From assembly GCF_028737215.1 (NCBI RefSeq), contig NZ_JAQZAM010000020.1, forward strand, positions 1 to 64,000: a DNA stretch of 64,000 nt, given 5' to 3'. The notes under the pieces were generated by a model. It saw nothing but the letters and a program-made list of their open reading frames with translations. It did not search any database and had not been told where the DNA came from. Shown here piece after piece: positions 8,218 to 17,475 of this stretch. The stretch's first letter is position 1, and the number at the start of each line of letters is the position of its first letter. The position numbers were made by a program, and so were the translations under genes. This stretch comes from Actinomycetospora chibensis. GTDB lineage: Bacteria; Actinomycetota; Actinomycetes; Mycobacteriales; Pseudonocardiaceae.

Positions 8218-9468
8218 GTGAGCGACCCCGTGAATGAGGCTGCCGACACGACCCCGTCCCTCGACGGCCGCGACATCACCGAGGAGGAGGTCTTCACCGC
8301 GCACGAGGGCGGCAAGCTCTCCGTCGCGCCCACCGTGGGCCTCTCCGGACGACGTGACCTCGCGATCGCCTACACCCCCGGGGTGGCCAAGGTGTGCCGC
8401 GCCATCGCCGACGACAAGGCCCTCACCGCGCGCTACACCTGGACACACCGCCTCGTGGCCGTCGTGTCCGACGGCACCGCCGTCCTCGGCCTGGGCGACA
8501 TCGGCCCGCGCGCGTCGCTGCCGGTCATGGAGGGCAAGTCCGCGCTGTTCAAGGCGTTCGCCGACCTCGACTCGATCCCGCTGGTGCTCGAGACCACCGA
8601 CGTCGACGAGATCGTCGACACGATCGTGCACCTGCGCCCGAGCTTCGGGGCGGTCAACCTCGAGGACATCGCCGCCCCGCGCTGCTTCGAGATCGAGCGC
8701 CGGCTGATCGAGGCGCTCGACTGCCCGGTGATGCACGACGACCAGCACGGCACGGCGATCGTGGTGCTCGCCGCCCTGCGCAACGCCGCGCGTGTCCTCG
8801 ACCGCGCCCTCGCCGGCCTCAAGGTGGTCGTCAGTGGTGCCGGGGCCTCCGGGGTGGCCTGCGCGAAGATCCTGCTGTCGGCCGGGGCGCACGACGTCGT
8901 GGTGCTCGACTCCCGCGGCGTCATCCACGAGGGCCGCGACGGCATGAACGTCGAGAAGATCGCCCTCGCCGAGATGACGAACCCCCGCGGCGTGCGCGGC
9001 GACCTCGCCGCCGCCGTCGAGGGGGCCGACGTCTTCCTGGGCCTGTCGGGCTCGACGGTCCCCGAGTCGGTGATCGCCTCGATGGCCGAGGGCGGCGTCG
9101 TGCTCGCGCTGTCCAACCCCGACCCGGAGATCGACCCCGCCGTCGCGCGCAAGCACGCCGCGGTCGTCGCCACCGGGCGCAGCGACTACCCGAACCAGAT
9201 CAACAACGTGCTCGCCTTCCCCGGCGTGTTCGCCGGGGCGCTCGACGCGGCCGCCCGGCGCATCACCGAGGCGATGAAGCTCGCGGCCGCCGAGGCCATC
9301 GCGGACATCGCGGCCGGCGACGAGGAGTTCGGGCCCGACCACATCGTCCCCAGCGCACTCGACCCGCGGGTGGCGCCCGCCGTCGCCGAGGCGGTGGCCA
9401 AGGCCGCCGCCGAGGAGGGGGTCGTGCGCCGGCACGTGGCCGAGGTCGCCGTCGACGGCCACCACTGA
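8218..9468 (+). CDS. NAD(P)-dependent malic enzyme
   Basis: A 416-residue oxaloacetate-decarboxylating malate dehydrogenase converting malate to pyruvate and CO2. It belongs to the short bacterial type without a phosphotransacetylase domain. The catalytic tyrosine lies in AIAYTPGVAKVC and the lysine in MEGKSALFKAF. The metal/substrate segment VMHDDQHGTAIV is near residues 172-183, and the Rossmann motif SGAGASGVACAK follows. The protein ends in an alanine/glutamate-rich helix. GTG 8218 or GTG 8230 may be used. It is monocistronic as far as can be seen. Confidence 0.93.
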   Translation: MSDPVNEAADTTPSLDGRDITEEEVFTAHEGGKLSVAPTVGLSGRRDLAIAYTPGVAKVCRAIADDKALTARYTWTHRLVAVVSDGTAVLGLGDIGPRASLPVMEGKSALFKAFADLDSIPLVLETTDVDEIVDTIVHLRPSFGAVNLEDIAAPRCFEIERRLIEALDCPVMHDDQHGTAIVVLAALRNAARVLDRALAGLKVVVSGAGASGVACAKILLSAGAHDVVVLDSRGVIHEGRDGMNVEKIALAEMTNPRGVRGDLAAAVEGADVFLGLSGSTVPESVIASMAEGGVVLALSNPDPEIDPAVARKHAAVVATGRSDYPNQINNVLAFPGVFAGALDAAARRITEAMKLAAAEAIADIAAGDEEFGPDHIVPSALDPRVAPAVAEAVAKAAAEEGVVRRHVAEVAVDGHH

Positions 9469-9959
9469 CCCCTGAGTGACGCCGGAGGAACCGGTGGGGC
9501 ACGACGGGATTGCGGTCCACGAGAAGCGGGTAGCAGTCCCGTCGACCCCACGCGCCCGGATGCCGTGTCGCCCGCCCGGAGCAGGGATCGTCCACGTTCG
9601 GCGGTGGCACGTCGTTCGTGGCCGGGAACGGACCGTTCGTAGCGGCAAGATCGCACCGACCGTGAGGTGTCGAGCCGCACGTGGGTGATCGTCCGTTCCA
9701 TCGGTCGAGTCGCGTTGGGCCACCTGCCGTTCGTCGTGGACTCCGTCTGCTTCGGCGCGACGACCGGTCGGTGGACTCAAGGTTGAACGATCAGGTGATG
9801 CAGCACGACGCGTCGCGGGCCACGGTCGCCGCGCGACCTCCCCCACTCCGGTGATGGTGCCGATCCCCGACCGGGTCTCCTTCGTTGCTGAGACAGACGT
9901 GGTCGGTCCGTTCCTCCTCCGGGGAGCGGTGGGGGCCCGGGCGGCGAAGGAGTCGAGAC
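9469..9959. other. Non-coding region upstream of the GGDEF-EAL gene
   Basis: About 490 bases without a convincing gene on either strand. Open frames that cross it lack coding character and ribosome sites. It presumably holds the malic enzyme terminator and the GGDEF-EAL promoter. I see no clear hairpin or operator. Confidence 0.5.
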
Positions 9960-12665
9960 GTGAGCGGTGGGGTGTCGGTGCCGGGCTCGCGGGGCCCTGC
10001 CGTCGTCCACGCGACGACGACGCCCCGCCGGCCCGACGCGGGCGCTGGTCCCGACGCCGGCGCCCCGGTCCTGCCGGCCGGCCCCGCGCTGCGCCACGAC
10101 GCCCAGGGCCGGATCACCGCGGTCCGTGAGCAGGTGGCCCGCCTGGTCGATCCCACGGGGGGCCTCGACCCGCGGACGATGCTCGGACGGCCCGTGCGGG
10201 AGCTGCTCGGCGACCTGGGCCCGGCCGACCAGGGCGCGGCCGACCAGGGCATGGGAGGCCTCTACACCGCCCGGCTGCGCCGCGTGGCCGGGGCGCCGCT
10301 GCCGGTGCGGGTCGTGGCCTGGCCGGACGCCCACGGCGGCGCCGCCCTCGTGCTGGTGCCGGACGTCCCGGTCCCCGCGGCGCCGTCGGTGCCCGCGGCC
10401 GCGTCGACCCCGCCGGCCCCGTCGGCCCCGTCGCACCCCTCGGCCCCGTCCGCCGCCGACATCGAGCGGATCGCGGGCCTCGGGCACTGGGAGGTCGACC
10501 TCGCCACGGGGTCGGCGTGGCTCTCGCCGGTGCTCGCCGAGCTCCTGATGATCGACCCGCACGCCCCCCGCAGCACCGGGACGCTCCTCGCCGCCCTGCA
10601 CGCCGAGGACCGCGCCGGGCTGGCGCGCCGGTGGCAGGCCCTGGTCACCGAGGGCGCCCCGCTCGAGTGCGAGGTGCGCCTCGGCGACGGCAGCGGGCGC
10701 ATCGTCGCCCTCCACGCCGCCCTGCGGGGCGGCACGGTGCTCGGCACGGCCGCCGACGTCACCGCGCGGCGCCACGCCGAGGAGCGGCTGCGGGCCTCCA
10801 ACCAGCGCTTCACCGACCTGCTGGCCGTCGCTCCGGTCGGGATCGCGCTCTTCGACGACGACGAGCGGCTGGTCAAGGCGAACCAGGCGCTGTGCCGCCT
10901 GCTGGGCCAGGGCCCCGAGGCGCTGCGCGGCCGGCGGGCCGACGAGCTGCTCGACCTCTCGGCGGAGTCGGCCGCGGGCCCCGGCCCGGTGACCCCGCTG
11001 CTCGCCCGTCCGGCGGGCTCGGCGGGCTCGGTGAGCTGGTCGTGCACCCCCCGCGCGCTGCGCACCCGGGAGCGCGGCGCCGGCGGCGCGGTCGCCGAGC
11101 CCGTGTGGTGCGAGCTGCACGTGTCGGTGTCGGTGCACGAGGACGGCGGCGTCACCCACCTCGTGGTGTTCACCGACGTCACCGACGCGCGACGGGTCGA
11201 GGCGAGCCTGCGCCACCAGGCCATGCACGACGAGCTGACCGGCCTGCCCAACCGTCGCGCGCTCACCACCACGGTCTCGCGGCTCCTGGCGGGACCGACG
11301 GCGCGGCGCACCGGGGTGCTGTTCTGCGACCTCGACAACTTCAAGCGCGTCAACGACTCGCTCGGCCACGACGCCGGCGACGAGCTGCTCGTCGAGCTGG
11401 CGCAGCGCCTCCGCGACCGCCTGCCCGCCGGGTGCGCGGCCTCGCGCAGCGCCGGGGACGAGTTCGTCGTGGTCTGCGCCGACGTCGACCTGCACGGAGG
11501 CCTGGACGCCCTGTCGGCGACCGTGGCCGGCATCCTGCGCACCGCCATCCCCGTGCACGGCCAGCTCGTGCGCATCTCGGCGACGGTCGGCGCCGCGGTC
11601 GGCGCCACGATCGGGCTCGGCGTCGGGGACCCCGACGGCTATCGCGCCGACCCGTCGGGCCCCGACATCGACCCCACCGACGACCCCGTGGCGCAGGTGC
11701 TGCGCCGCGAACGGGCCACGGAGCTGGCCGGGCTCGAGCCCGCGCCGGGACACCCGGGCACCGGGGACCTCATGCGTTTCGCCGACGCCGCGCTGTTCGA
11801 GGCCAAGAGCGGCGGCAACGGTCGCTTCGCGCTGGCCGACGAGGCGATCATGAGGGGCGCCGACGAGGCGCTGCGCATGGAGACCCAGCTGCGCGAGGCG
11901 ATGGTCAACGACGAGCTGGTGCTGCACTACCAGCCGGTCGTCGACCCCCACGGCCGGGTGGTCACCGCCGAGGCCCTCGTGCGCTGGCAGCACCCCGAGC
12001 ACGGCCTGCTCTTCCCCGACAAGTTCCTGCCGGTGGCCGAGGCGGCCGACCTGCTCGGCGACCTCGACCGCTGGGTGCTGCGCGCCGCGGTCCGCGAGGC
12101 CGCCACGTGGCCGGGCACGGCGCCCGACGGGATTGCGCCGTCGGTGGCGGTGAACCTCGCGGGCCTGCTGCCCGGCGACCCGGACTTCCTGCCCGTCGTG
12201 CGCGCCACCGTCGCCGAGTCCGGGCTGCCGTGGGACCGCCTGGTGCTCGAGCTCGTCGAGACCTGCCTGGCCGACCTGCCCTCGCACACGCTGCGGGAGA
12301 TGAACGAGCTCATCGCCGCGGGCGTGCGCTTCGCGGTCGACGACTTCGGCACGGGCTACTCGTCGCTCTCGCGTCTCACCGGCCTGCCCGCACAGATCGT
12401 CAAGCTCGACCGGGCCTTCGTCCGCGGGGTCGCCACCGGCGAGTCCGACCGGGCCGTGGCGCGCGCGGTCGTGGACCTCACCGCCGCGATCGGGCAGGTG
12501 TGTGTGGCCGAGGGAGTGGAGGACTCCGACCAGTTCGCCGTGCTGCGCGACCTCGGCGTGCACGCCTACCAGGGCTGGTTGTTCGCCCGCGCCATGCCGG
12601 CGGAGGCGTTCACCGAGCTGGTCCGCCGCGGCCCGATCGTCCCGGAGACGCGCGCGGCGGGGTGA
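9960..12665 (+). CDS. PAS-GGDEF-EAL cyclic-di-GMP turnover protein
   Basis: A 901-residue soluble protein. The N-terminal 140 residues are Pro/Ala-rich. Two PAS-like regions follow (about 160-270 and 275-410), then a GGDEF domain with signature SAGDEF (498-502 is AGDEF) and an EAL domain (E671-A-L673 in AEALVRW, then DDFGTGYSSLSRL and CVAEGVED). Both active sites look intact, so it may make or degrade c-di-GMP depending on signal. No RxxD inhibitory site precedes AGDEF. The GGDEF fold carries an unusual Asp/Pro-rich insertion of about 45 residues before the ADAALFEAK helix. GTG 9960 was chosen because GAAGGAG lies upstream. Confidence 0.9.
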   Translation: MSGGVSVPGSRGPAVVHATTTPRRPDAGAGPDAGAPVLPAGPALRHDAQGRITAVREQVARLVDPTGGLDPRTMLGRPVRELLGDLGPADQGAADQGMGGLYTARLRRVAGAPLPVRVVAWPDAHGGAALVLVPDVPVPAAPSVPAAASTPPAPSAPSHPSAPSAADIERIAGLGHWEVDLATGSAWLSPVLAELLMIDPHAPRSTGTLLAALHAEDRAGLARRWQALVTEGAPLECEVRLGDGSGRIVALHAALRGGTVLGTAADVTARRHAEERLRASNQRFTDLLAVAPVGIALFDDDERLVKANQALCRLLGQGPEALRGRRADELLDLSAESAAGPGPVTPLLARPAGSAGSVSWSCTPRALRTRERGAGGAVAEPVWCELHVSVSVHEDGGVTHLVVFTDVTDARRVEASLRHQAMHDELTGLPNRRALTTTVSRLLAGPTARRTGVLFCDLDNFKRVNDSLGHDAGDELLVELAQRLRDRLPAGCAASRSAGDEFVVVCADVDLHGGLDALSATVAGILRTAIPVHGQLVRISATVGAAVGATIGLGVGDPDGYRADPSGPDIDPTDDPVAQVLRRERATELAGLEPAPGHPGTGDLMRFADAALFEAKSGGNGRFALADEAIMRGADEALRMETQLREAMVNDELVLHYQPVVDPHGRVVTAEALVRWQHPEHGLLFPDKFLPVAEAADLLGDLDRWVLRAAVREAATWPGTAPDGIAPSVAVNLAGLLPGDPDFLPVVRATVAESGLPWDRLVLELVETCLADLPSHTLREMNELIAAGVRFAVDDFGTGYSSLSRLTGLPAQIVKLDRAFVRGVATGESDRAVARAVVDLTAAIGQVCVAEGVEDSDQFAVLRDLGVHAYQGWLFARAMPAEAFTELVRRGPIVPETRAAG

Positions 12666-12790
12666 TCGCCGTCACACCGCGTGGCGGCGGCTCGTCGTGA
12701 TCGGTCGCGACCGTCGGGGGCTCGGGCTAGATTCACGCGTCGACTCGGTGGCCGACTCGTGGCCGCCGGCGGATCCCGGGGGCGTCGTAC

Positions 12791-13876
12791 GTGATCGAGT
12801 TCCGGGACGTGGGAAAGCGCTTCGCCGACGGCACCGTCGGCCTGGAGTCGCTGTCGCTGACCGCCCGCGAGGGCGAGATCACGGTCCTGGTGGGGCCCTC
12901 GGGCTGCGGCAAGACCACCTCCTTGCGCACCGTCAACCGCATGGTCGAGCCCACCTCGGGCTCGGTGCTCCTGCAGGGCAGGGACGTCGCCGAGGGTGAT
13001 CCGGCGCTGCTGCGCCGCGGCATCGGCTACGTCATCCAGCAGGCAGGCCTGTTCCCGCACCGCCGCGTGCTCGACAACGTGGCGACGGTGCCGGTGCTCC
13101 AGGGCCTGCCGCGCAAGGAGGCGCGGGCCCGGGCGGCCGAGGTGCTCGAGCGCGTCGGCCTCGACGAGGCGATGGCGCAGCGCTGGCCCGCGCAGCTCTC
13201 CGGCGGCCAGCAGCAGCGCGTCGGTGTGGCCCGGGCGCTGGCCGGTGACGCGCCGGTACTGCTCATGGACGAGCCCTTCTCGGCGGTCGACCCCGTGGTG
13301 CGCGTCGAGCTGCAGGACGAGCTGCTGCGCCTGCAGGCCGACCTCGGCAAGACGATCCTGTTCGTCACCCACGACATCGACGAGGCCATCCGCCTGGGCG
13401 ACCGCGTGGCCGTGCTGCGCGTCGGCGGCCGCCTCGCGCAGTTCGCGCCGCCCGACGAGCTGCTCGCGCACCCGGCCGACGAGTTCGTCTCCGGGTTCGT
13501 CGGGCGCGACCGTGGCTACCGGCGCCTGGGGTTCGTGCCGGCCACCGCGCTGAAGCTCACCGAGCTGCCGACGCGCGCGAACGGCGATACGGCCGGTCCA
13601 GCGGTGCCGGGGGAGTGGACGGTCCTGCTCGACGGGGCCGAGCGTCCCGCGGCGTGGCTCGGGCCCGACGGGGCGCGCCACGAGCTGGGCTCGGTCTACG
13701 TCACCGAGGGTGCTGACGCGGCCTCCGAGGCGGCCGGCACGCTGCGCGGCGCCCTGGACGCGGCGCTGAGCTCGCCGGCGGGCCGGGGCGTGGCGGTCGA
13801 CCGCGAGGGCCGTTTCCGGGGCGGCGTCGCCCCCGACGACGTGCTGGCGCTGCTCCGGCCGGACCCGGTCCCGTGA
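12791..13876 (+). CDS. Glycine betaine/carnitine/choline ABC transporter ATPase
   Basis: A 361-residue ATP-binding subunit of the OpuC/ProV type that powers uptake of compatible solutes. Walker A GPSGCGKTT is at 35-43, the signature LSGGQ at 136-140 and Walker B LLMDEP at 157-162. The C-terminal 120 residues occupy the place of the CBS tandem used for osmosensing in OpuCA, but are degenerate. It is the first gene of a four-gene operon; its stop overlaps the next start (GTGA). GTG start at 12791. Confidence 0.9.
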   Translation: MIEFRDVGKRFADGTVGLESLSLTAREGEITVLVGPSGCGKTTSLRTVNRMVEPTSGSVLLQGRDVAEGDPALLRRGIGYVIQQAGLFPHRRVLDNVATVPVLQGLPRKEARARAAEVLERVGLDEAMAQRWPAQLSGGQQQRVGVARALAGDAPVLLMDEPFSAVDPVVRVELQDELLRLQADLGKTILFVTHDIDEAIRLGDRVAVLRVGGRLAQFAPPDELLAHPADEFVSGFVGRDRGYRRLGFVPATALKLTELPTRANGDTAGPAVPGEWTVLLDGAERPAAWLGPDGARHELGSVYVTEGADAASEAAGTLRGALDAALSSPAGRGVAVDREGRFRGGVAPDDVLALLRPDPVP

Positions 13877-14508
13877 GGGCCTTCGGCTACGACATCGGCG
13901 AGCTCGTGGTCGCCCATGTCCTGCTCGCCCTGGTCCCGGTCCTGGTGGGCCTGGTGATCGCCCTGCCGCTGGGCTGGTGGGCGCACCGGTCGCCCGGGGC
14001 GCGCCGGGTCCTCGTGCCGCTGTCCGGCGCGCTGTACACGATCCCGTCGCTGGCGCTGATCGTGTTCATCCCGATCCTGGTGGGCACGCCGATCCTCAGC
14101 CCGCTCAACGTCGGGCTGACGCTCGTGATCTACACGGTGGCGCTGCTCGTGCGCAGCGTCGCGGAGGCCCTCGACGCCGTGCCGGTCACCGTCACCACCG
14201 CGGCGGTCGCCGTCGGCTACCAGCCGTCCGGGCTCTTCTTCGGCGTGCAGCTCCCGCTGGCCGTGCCGGTGCTCACCGCCGGGATCCGGGTCGCGTCGGT
14301 GTCGGCGTTCTCGCTGGTCACGGTCGGTGCCCTGGTCGGCGTGCAGTCGCTGGGCACCCTGATGACCGACGGCTTCCAGCAGGCGTACCCGGCCATGGTC
14401 GCCGCCGGCATCATCGGCTCGATCGTGCTCGCGTTCGTCTTCGACGCGCTGTGGCTCGCGCTGGGACGGGCGCTCACGCCCTGGGTCCGCGCACGGACGG
14501 GGGTGTAG
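13873..14508 (+). CDS. Compatible-solute ABC transporter permease 1
   Basis: A 211-residue inner-membrane permease of the OpuCB/ProW family with about five or six helices. The coupling-helix EAA-like region is around AEALDAVPVTVTTAAVAVGY. It starts with GTG overlapping the ATPase stop, and the second permease follows after three bases. The two permeases probably form a heterodimeric channel. Confidence 0.9.
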   Translation: MRAFGYDIGELVVAHVLLALVPVLVGLVIALPLGWWAHRSPGARRVLVPLSGALYTIPSLALIVFIPILVGTPILSPLNVGLTLVIYTVALLVRSVAEALDAVPVTVTTAAVAVGYQPSGLFFGVQLPLAVPVLTAGIRVASVSAFSLVTVGALVGVQSLGTLMTDGFQQAYPAMVAAGIIGSIVLAFVFDALWLALGRALTPWVRARTGV

Positions 14509-14511
14509 GGC

Positions 14512-15216
14512 GTGCTCGGTCGCCTCGTCGACTGGTTCTCCGCTCCGGCGCAGTGGAGCGGGCCCCAAGCGATCCCGGCCCGGGTGCTCGAGCACCTCGG
14601 CTACACCCTGCTGGCCGTCGTCATCGCCGCCGTCATCGCCCTGCCGCTGGGCGCGCTCATCGGGCACACCCGGCGCGGCGAGCTCGCGGTCGTCGGCGTG
14701 GCCAACGGCCTGCGCGCGCTCCCGGAGCTCGGCGTCCTCGTGCTCTTCGTCCTGCTGCTCGGCCTCGGGCTGCTGCCGCCGACGCTCGCCCTGGTCCTGC
14801 TCGCGATCCCGCCGATGCTCGCCGGCGCCTACTCCGGCGTCGCCGGGGCGGATCCGGGCGCGGTCGACGCCGCTCGCGGGATGGGGATGCGCGAGTCCCA
14901 GATCCTCCTGCAGGTCGAGGTGCCCTCGGCCGTTCCGCTCGTGCTCGGCGGGGTGCGGTTCGCGACGCTGCAGGTGATCGCCACCGCCACCATCGCGGCG
15001 TACGTCGGACTCGGTGGTCTCGGGCGCTACATCCTCGACGGCTTCTCGGTCCGCGACTACCCGCAGGTGCTCGGCGGCGCCCTCGTCGTCGCCGTGCTCT
15101 CGATCGTCGTCGAGCTCGTCCTGCAGGGCCTCGGACGCCTCGTCACGCCCGGCCCCGACCGCGCGCGGTTGCGCCGTGCACCCCACCCCGTCACCACCAG
15201 AGAGGTCTCCCCGTGA
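14512..15216 (+). CDS. Compatible-solute ABC transporter permease 2
   Basis: A 234-residue permease of the OpuCD type with about six helices. The EAA-like loop is at GADPGAVDAARGMGMRESQ. It begins at GTG 14512 after a three-base gap, and its stop overlaps the start of the binding-protein gene. It pairs with the preceding permease. Confidence 0.9.
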   Translation: MLGRLVDWFSAPAQWSGPQAIPARVLEHLGYTLLAVVIAAVIALPLGALIGHTRRGELAVVGVANGLRALPELGVLVLFVLLLGLGLLPPTLALVLLAIPPMLAGAYSGVAGADPGAVDAARGMGMRESQILLQVEVPSAVPLVLGGVRFATLQVIATATIAAYVGLGGLGRYILDGFSVRDYPQVLGGALVVAVLSIVVELVLQGLGRLVTPGPDRARLRRAPHPVTTREVSP

Positions 15217-16139
15217 TCCGATCCCCGCGTGCCCTGTTGGTCGGGGCCGTGCTGGCCGCCGGCGCGCTGCTCGCCGGCTGCGGCGGCGGCTCCGACCCGC
15301 TCGCCACCGCCCCCGCCGGGCCCTCCGCCCAGGGCACGGTCCGCATCGGCTCGGCGAACTTCACCGAGAACCGGCTGCTCGCGGAGATCTACGCGACGGC
15401 CCTCGAGGGCAAGGGCGTCACCGTCGAGCGCCGATTCGGCATCGGCAGCCGCGAGACGTACTACCCCGCCGTCGAGCGCGGCGAGATCGACCTGGTGCCC
15501 GACTACACGGGCAACCTGCTGCAGTTCCTCGACCCGCAGGCCACGGCCACGGCGTCGGACCAGGTCTACCAGCAGGTCTCCTCCAAGCTGCCGCCCCAGC
15601 TCCAGCTCCTTCAGCAGAGCCCCGCCGAGGACAAGGACGCCGTCGTCGTCACGCGGGCCTTCGCGACGCAGAACAACCTGCGCTCGATCGAGGACCTCGC
15701 GCCGCTGTGCCCGACGGTCTCCTTCGGGGGCCCACCGGAGTTCCAGCAGCGCGCCTACGGCATCCCGGGCCTGCAGCGGCTCTACAACTGCACCTTCAAG
15801 GAGTTCCGGGCCCTCGACGCCGGCGGCCCGCTCACCGTGGCGGCGCTGCGCGACGGCACGGTGCAGGCGGCGGACCTGTTCACCACCGACGCCTCGATCC
15901 CCGAGAACGATTTCGTGGTGCTCGAGGACCCGCGGTCGAACTTCGCCGCCCAGAACGTCGTGCCGCTGGTCAACCGCGCCAAGTCCTCCGACCCGCGCGT
16001 CACCGACACGCTCAACCAGATCTCGGCGGCCATGGACACCACCCAGCTGACCCAGCTCAACGCCCGCCTCGCCGGCCCGGACCGCCCGGACCCGCAGACC
16101 GTCGCCCGCGAGTGGCTGAACTCGGCCGGCATCCGGTAG
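15213..16139 (+). CDS. Compatible-solute ABC transporter substrate-binding lipoprotein
   Basis: A 308-residue OpuAC-family lipoprotein. The signal peptide ends in a lipobox (GALLAGC, lipidated Cys at 23), so it is anchored outside the membrane. The mature part begins VRIGSANFTENRLLAEIYA, typical of the osmoprotectant binding fold, and contains IGSRETYYPAVERGEIDLVPDYTG. GTG 15213 overlaps the permease stop and follows AGAGAGG. The ligand is probably glycine betaine, choline or a similar quaternary amine; the exact one is not visible. Confidence 0.92.
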   Translation: MIRSPRALLVGAVLAAGALLAGCGGGSDPLATAPAGPSAQGTVRIGSANFTENRLLAEIYATALEGKGVTVERRFGIGSRETYYPAVERGEIDLVPDYTGNLLQFLDPQATATASDQVYQQVSSKLPPQLQLLQQSPAEDKDAVVVTRAFATQNNLRSIEDLAPLCPTVSFGGPPEFQQRAYGIPGLQRLYNCTFKEFRALDAGGPLTVAALRDGTVQAADLFTTDASIPENDFVVLEDPRSNFAAQNVVPLVNRAKSSDPRVTDTLNQISAAMDTTQLTQLNARLAGPDRPDPQTVAREWLNSAGIR

Positions 16140-16182
16140 GGAGTCCCGGGGCTCGCCGACCCCCTGTGCCAGGGTGGTCGGC

Positions 16183-17190
16183 GTGCCCCGTCGCGTCCCC
16201 GTGGTGCTGGTCGCCGGTCAGCTCGGGGCCGGCAAGTCGACGCTGGTCAACCACCTGTTGCGCCGCGCCGACGGGGTCCGGATCGGCGTCGTCGTCAACG
16301 ACTTCGGGGCGATCGGGATCGACGCGATGCTCGTCGCCGGGCAGGCCAGCGCCGTCACGTCGCTGGCCGACGGGTGCCTGTGCTGCACCACCGACGCCAA
16401 CGGCCTCGCGGCGCTGCTCGCCGAGCTCACGGCCCCGGCTGCCCGCCTCGACCTCGTCGTCGTGGAGGCCAGCGGCCTCGCGGAGCCCCGCGAGCTCGTG
16501 CGCCTCCTGCTCGACGCCGTCGCGGGCGAGGCGCGGCACGCGGCGTACGGCGGGCTGGTGGTGGTGGTCGACGCGGTGAGGGCCGGCGAACCCGACCCGG
16601 CGGTCCGCCTCGCCGACCTCGTGGTGCTCAACCAGGTCGACCGCGTCGACGACCCCGCCCCATTGCTCGCCTCCCTGCGGGCGACCGCCCCCGGCCCCGT
16701 GCTCCCCGTCGTGCGCGGCGCCCTCGACCCCGCGCTGCTCGTCGACCCGCCGGCCCGGCGCGGCCCGACGCGATCGGGCCAGCTGTCGTTCGACGCGCTG
16801 CTGCGCGAGGACGCCGACCACACGGCCGTCGGGCACGCCCACGCCGCCTGGGAGAGCGTCGCGGTCGATCGGGACGCCCCGCTGGATCCGGCGCGGTTCG
16901 CGGCGTTCCTCGAGGCGGGCCCGGCCGGCGTCTTCCGCGCCAAGGGCGTGGTGCGGTTCCCCGGCGCCGCACCGTTCGTCGTGCAGACGGTGGGGACGGC
17001 GATCCGGGTGCGACCGGCGCCCCGGTCCGTCGACGTGGCCGGCGCCCGGCTCGTGTTCCTCGGCGCCGGGTTCGACGCGGCCGCCCTGCACGCCGCGCTC
17101 GACGCCTGCGCCGCCGACCCCGCGATGAGCGAGCCCTCGTTGCTCCCGGTCCTGCGGTACGAGGAGTCCGACCGGGTCGACGCCGTCTGA
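16183..17190 (+). CDS. CobW/COG0523 family metal-chaperone GTPase
   Basis: A 335-residue P-loop GTPase. Walker A GQLGAGKS is at 12-19 and the metal-binding CLCC motif at 65-68. EASGLAEP and LNQVDRVD supply the remaining GTPase motifs, and a CobW C-terminal domain covers the last 100 residues. COG0523 proteins deliver zinc, cobalt or other metals to client enzymes. No zinc-regulated gene or Zur box is visible nearby, so the metal is unknown. I chose GTG 16183 with AGGGTGG upstream; GTG 16174 is also in frame. Confidence 0.85.
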   Translation: MPRRVPVVLVAGQLGAGKSTLVNHLLRRADGVRIGVVVNDFGAIGIDAMLVAGQASAVTSLADGCLCCTTDANGLAALLAELTAPAARLDLVVVEASGLAEPRELVRLLLDAVAGEARHAAYGGLVVVVDAVRAGEPDPAVRLADLVVLNQVDRVDDPAPLLASLRATAPGPVLPVVRGALDPALLVDPPARRGPTRSGQLSFDALLREDADHTAVGHAHAAWESVAVDRDAPLDPARFAAFLEAGPAGVFRAKGVVRFPGAAPFVVQTVGTAIRVRPAPRSVDVAGARLVFLGAGFDAAALHAALDACAADPAMSEPSLLPVLRYEESDRVDAV

Positions 17191-17219
17191 GCGCGCGAGC
17201 GCCTTCGCCGGTGGCGGCG

Positions 17220-17272
17220 GGAGCGAGGGACGCCCTGACTGCGTGCCACGTAGTCAGGGCGCCCCTCGCTCC
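17220..17272. terminator. Convergent terminator
   Basis: A 21-bp inverted repeat with one mismatch (17220-17240 and 17252-17272, core CGCCCTGACT) and an 11-base loop. It lies between the convergent CobW gene and the small DUF6104-like gene. Confidence 0.75.
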
Positions 17273-17282
17273 GCTCGGCGAC

Positions 17283-17459
17283 CTACTCGTCGTCGCTGTC
17301 GTCGCGCGCCAGGAACGTCGCGAACCGGTCGGCGGCGCCCGCGTGCTCGGGGTGGGCGTCGACGAACGCGCGGAGGCGGTCGGCCAGCCACGCCAGGCTG
17401 ACCTCCTCCTCGCCCCGTCGGTCCTCGAGCTCCTCGATCCCGCGATCCGTGAAGTACAC
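17283..17459 (-). CDS. DUF6104-like small protein downstream of kgd
   Basis: A 58-residue acidic protein starting VYFTDRGIEELEDRRGEEEV and ending LARDDSDDE. It resembles the DUF6104 family of short actinobacterial proteins, which have the MYFTDRGIEELE opening. It begins 16 bases downstream of the kgd stop on the same strand and is closed by the hairpin at 17220-17272, so it is probably co-transcribed with kgd. The GTG at 17459 is the start implied by the family. Function unknown. Confidence 0.75.
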   Translation of the reverse strand: MYFTDRGIEELEDRRGEEEVSLAWLADRLRAFVDAHPEHAGAADRFATFLARDDSDDE

Positions 17460-17475
17460 GTTTAGTCGGCAGCCA

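Noticed and set aside
9777..12563. A 928-codon open frame on the minus strand opposite the GGDEF-EAL gene
   Set aside because: It is the antisense shadow of the real gene: composition is His/Arg/Gly-rich, without domain motifs. Long shadow frames are expected above 70 % GC.
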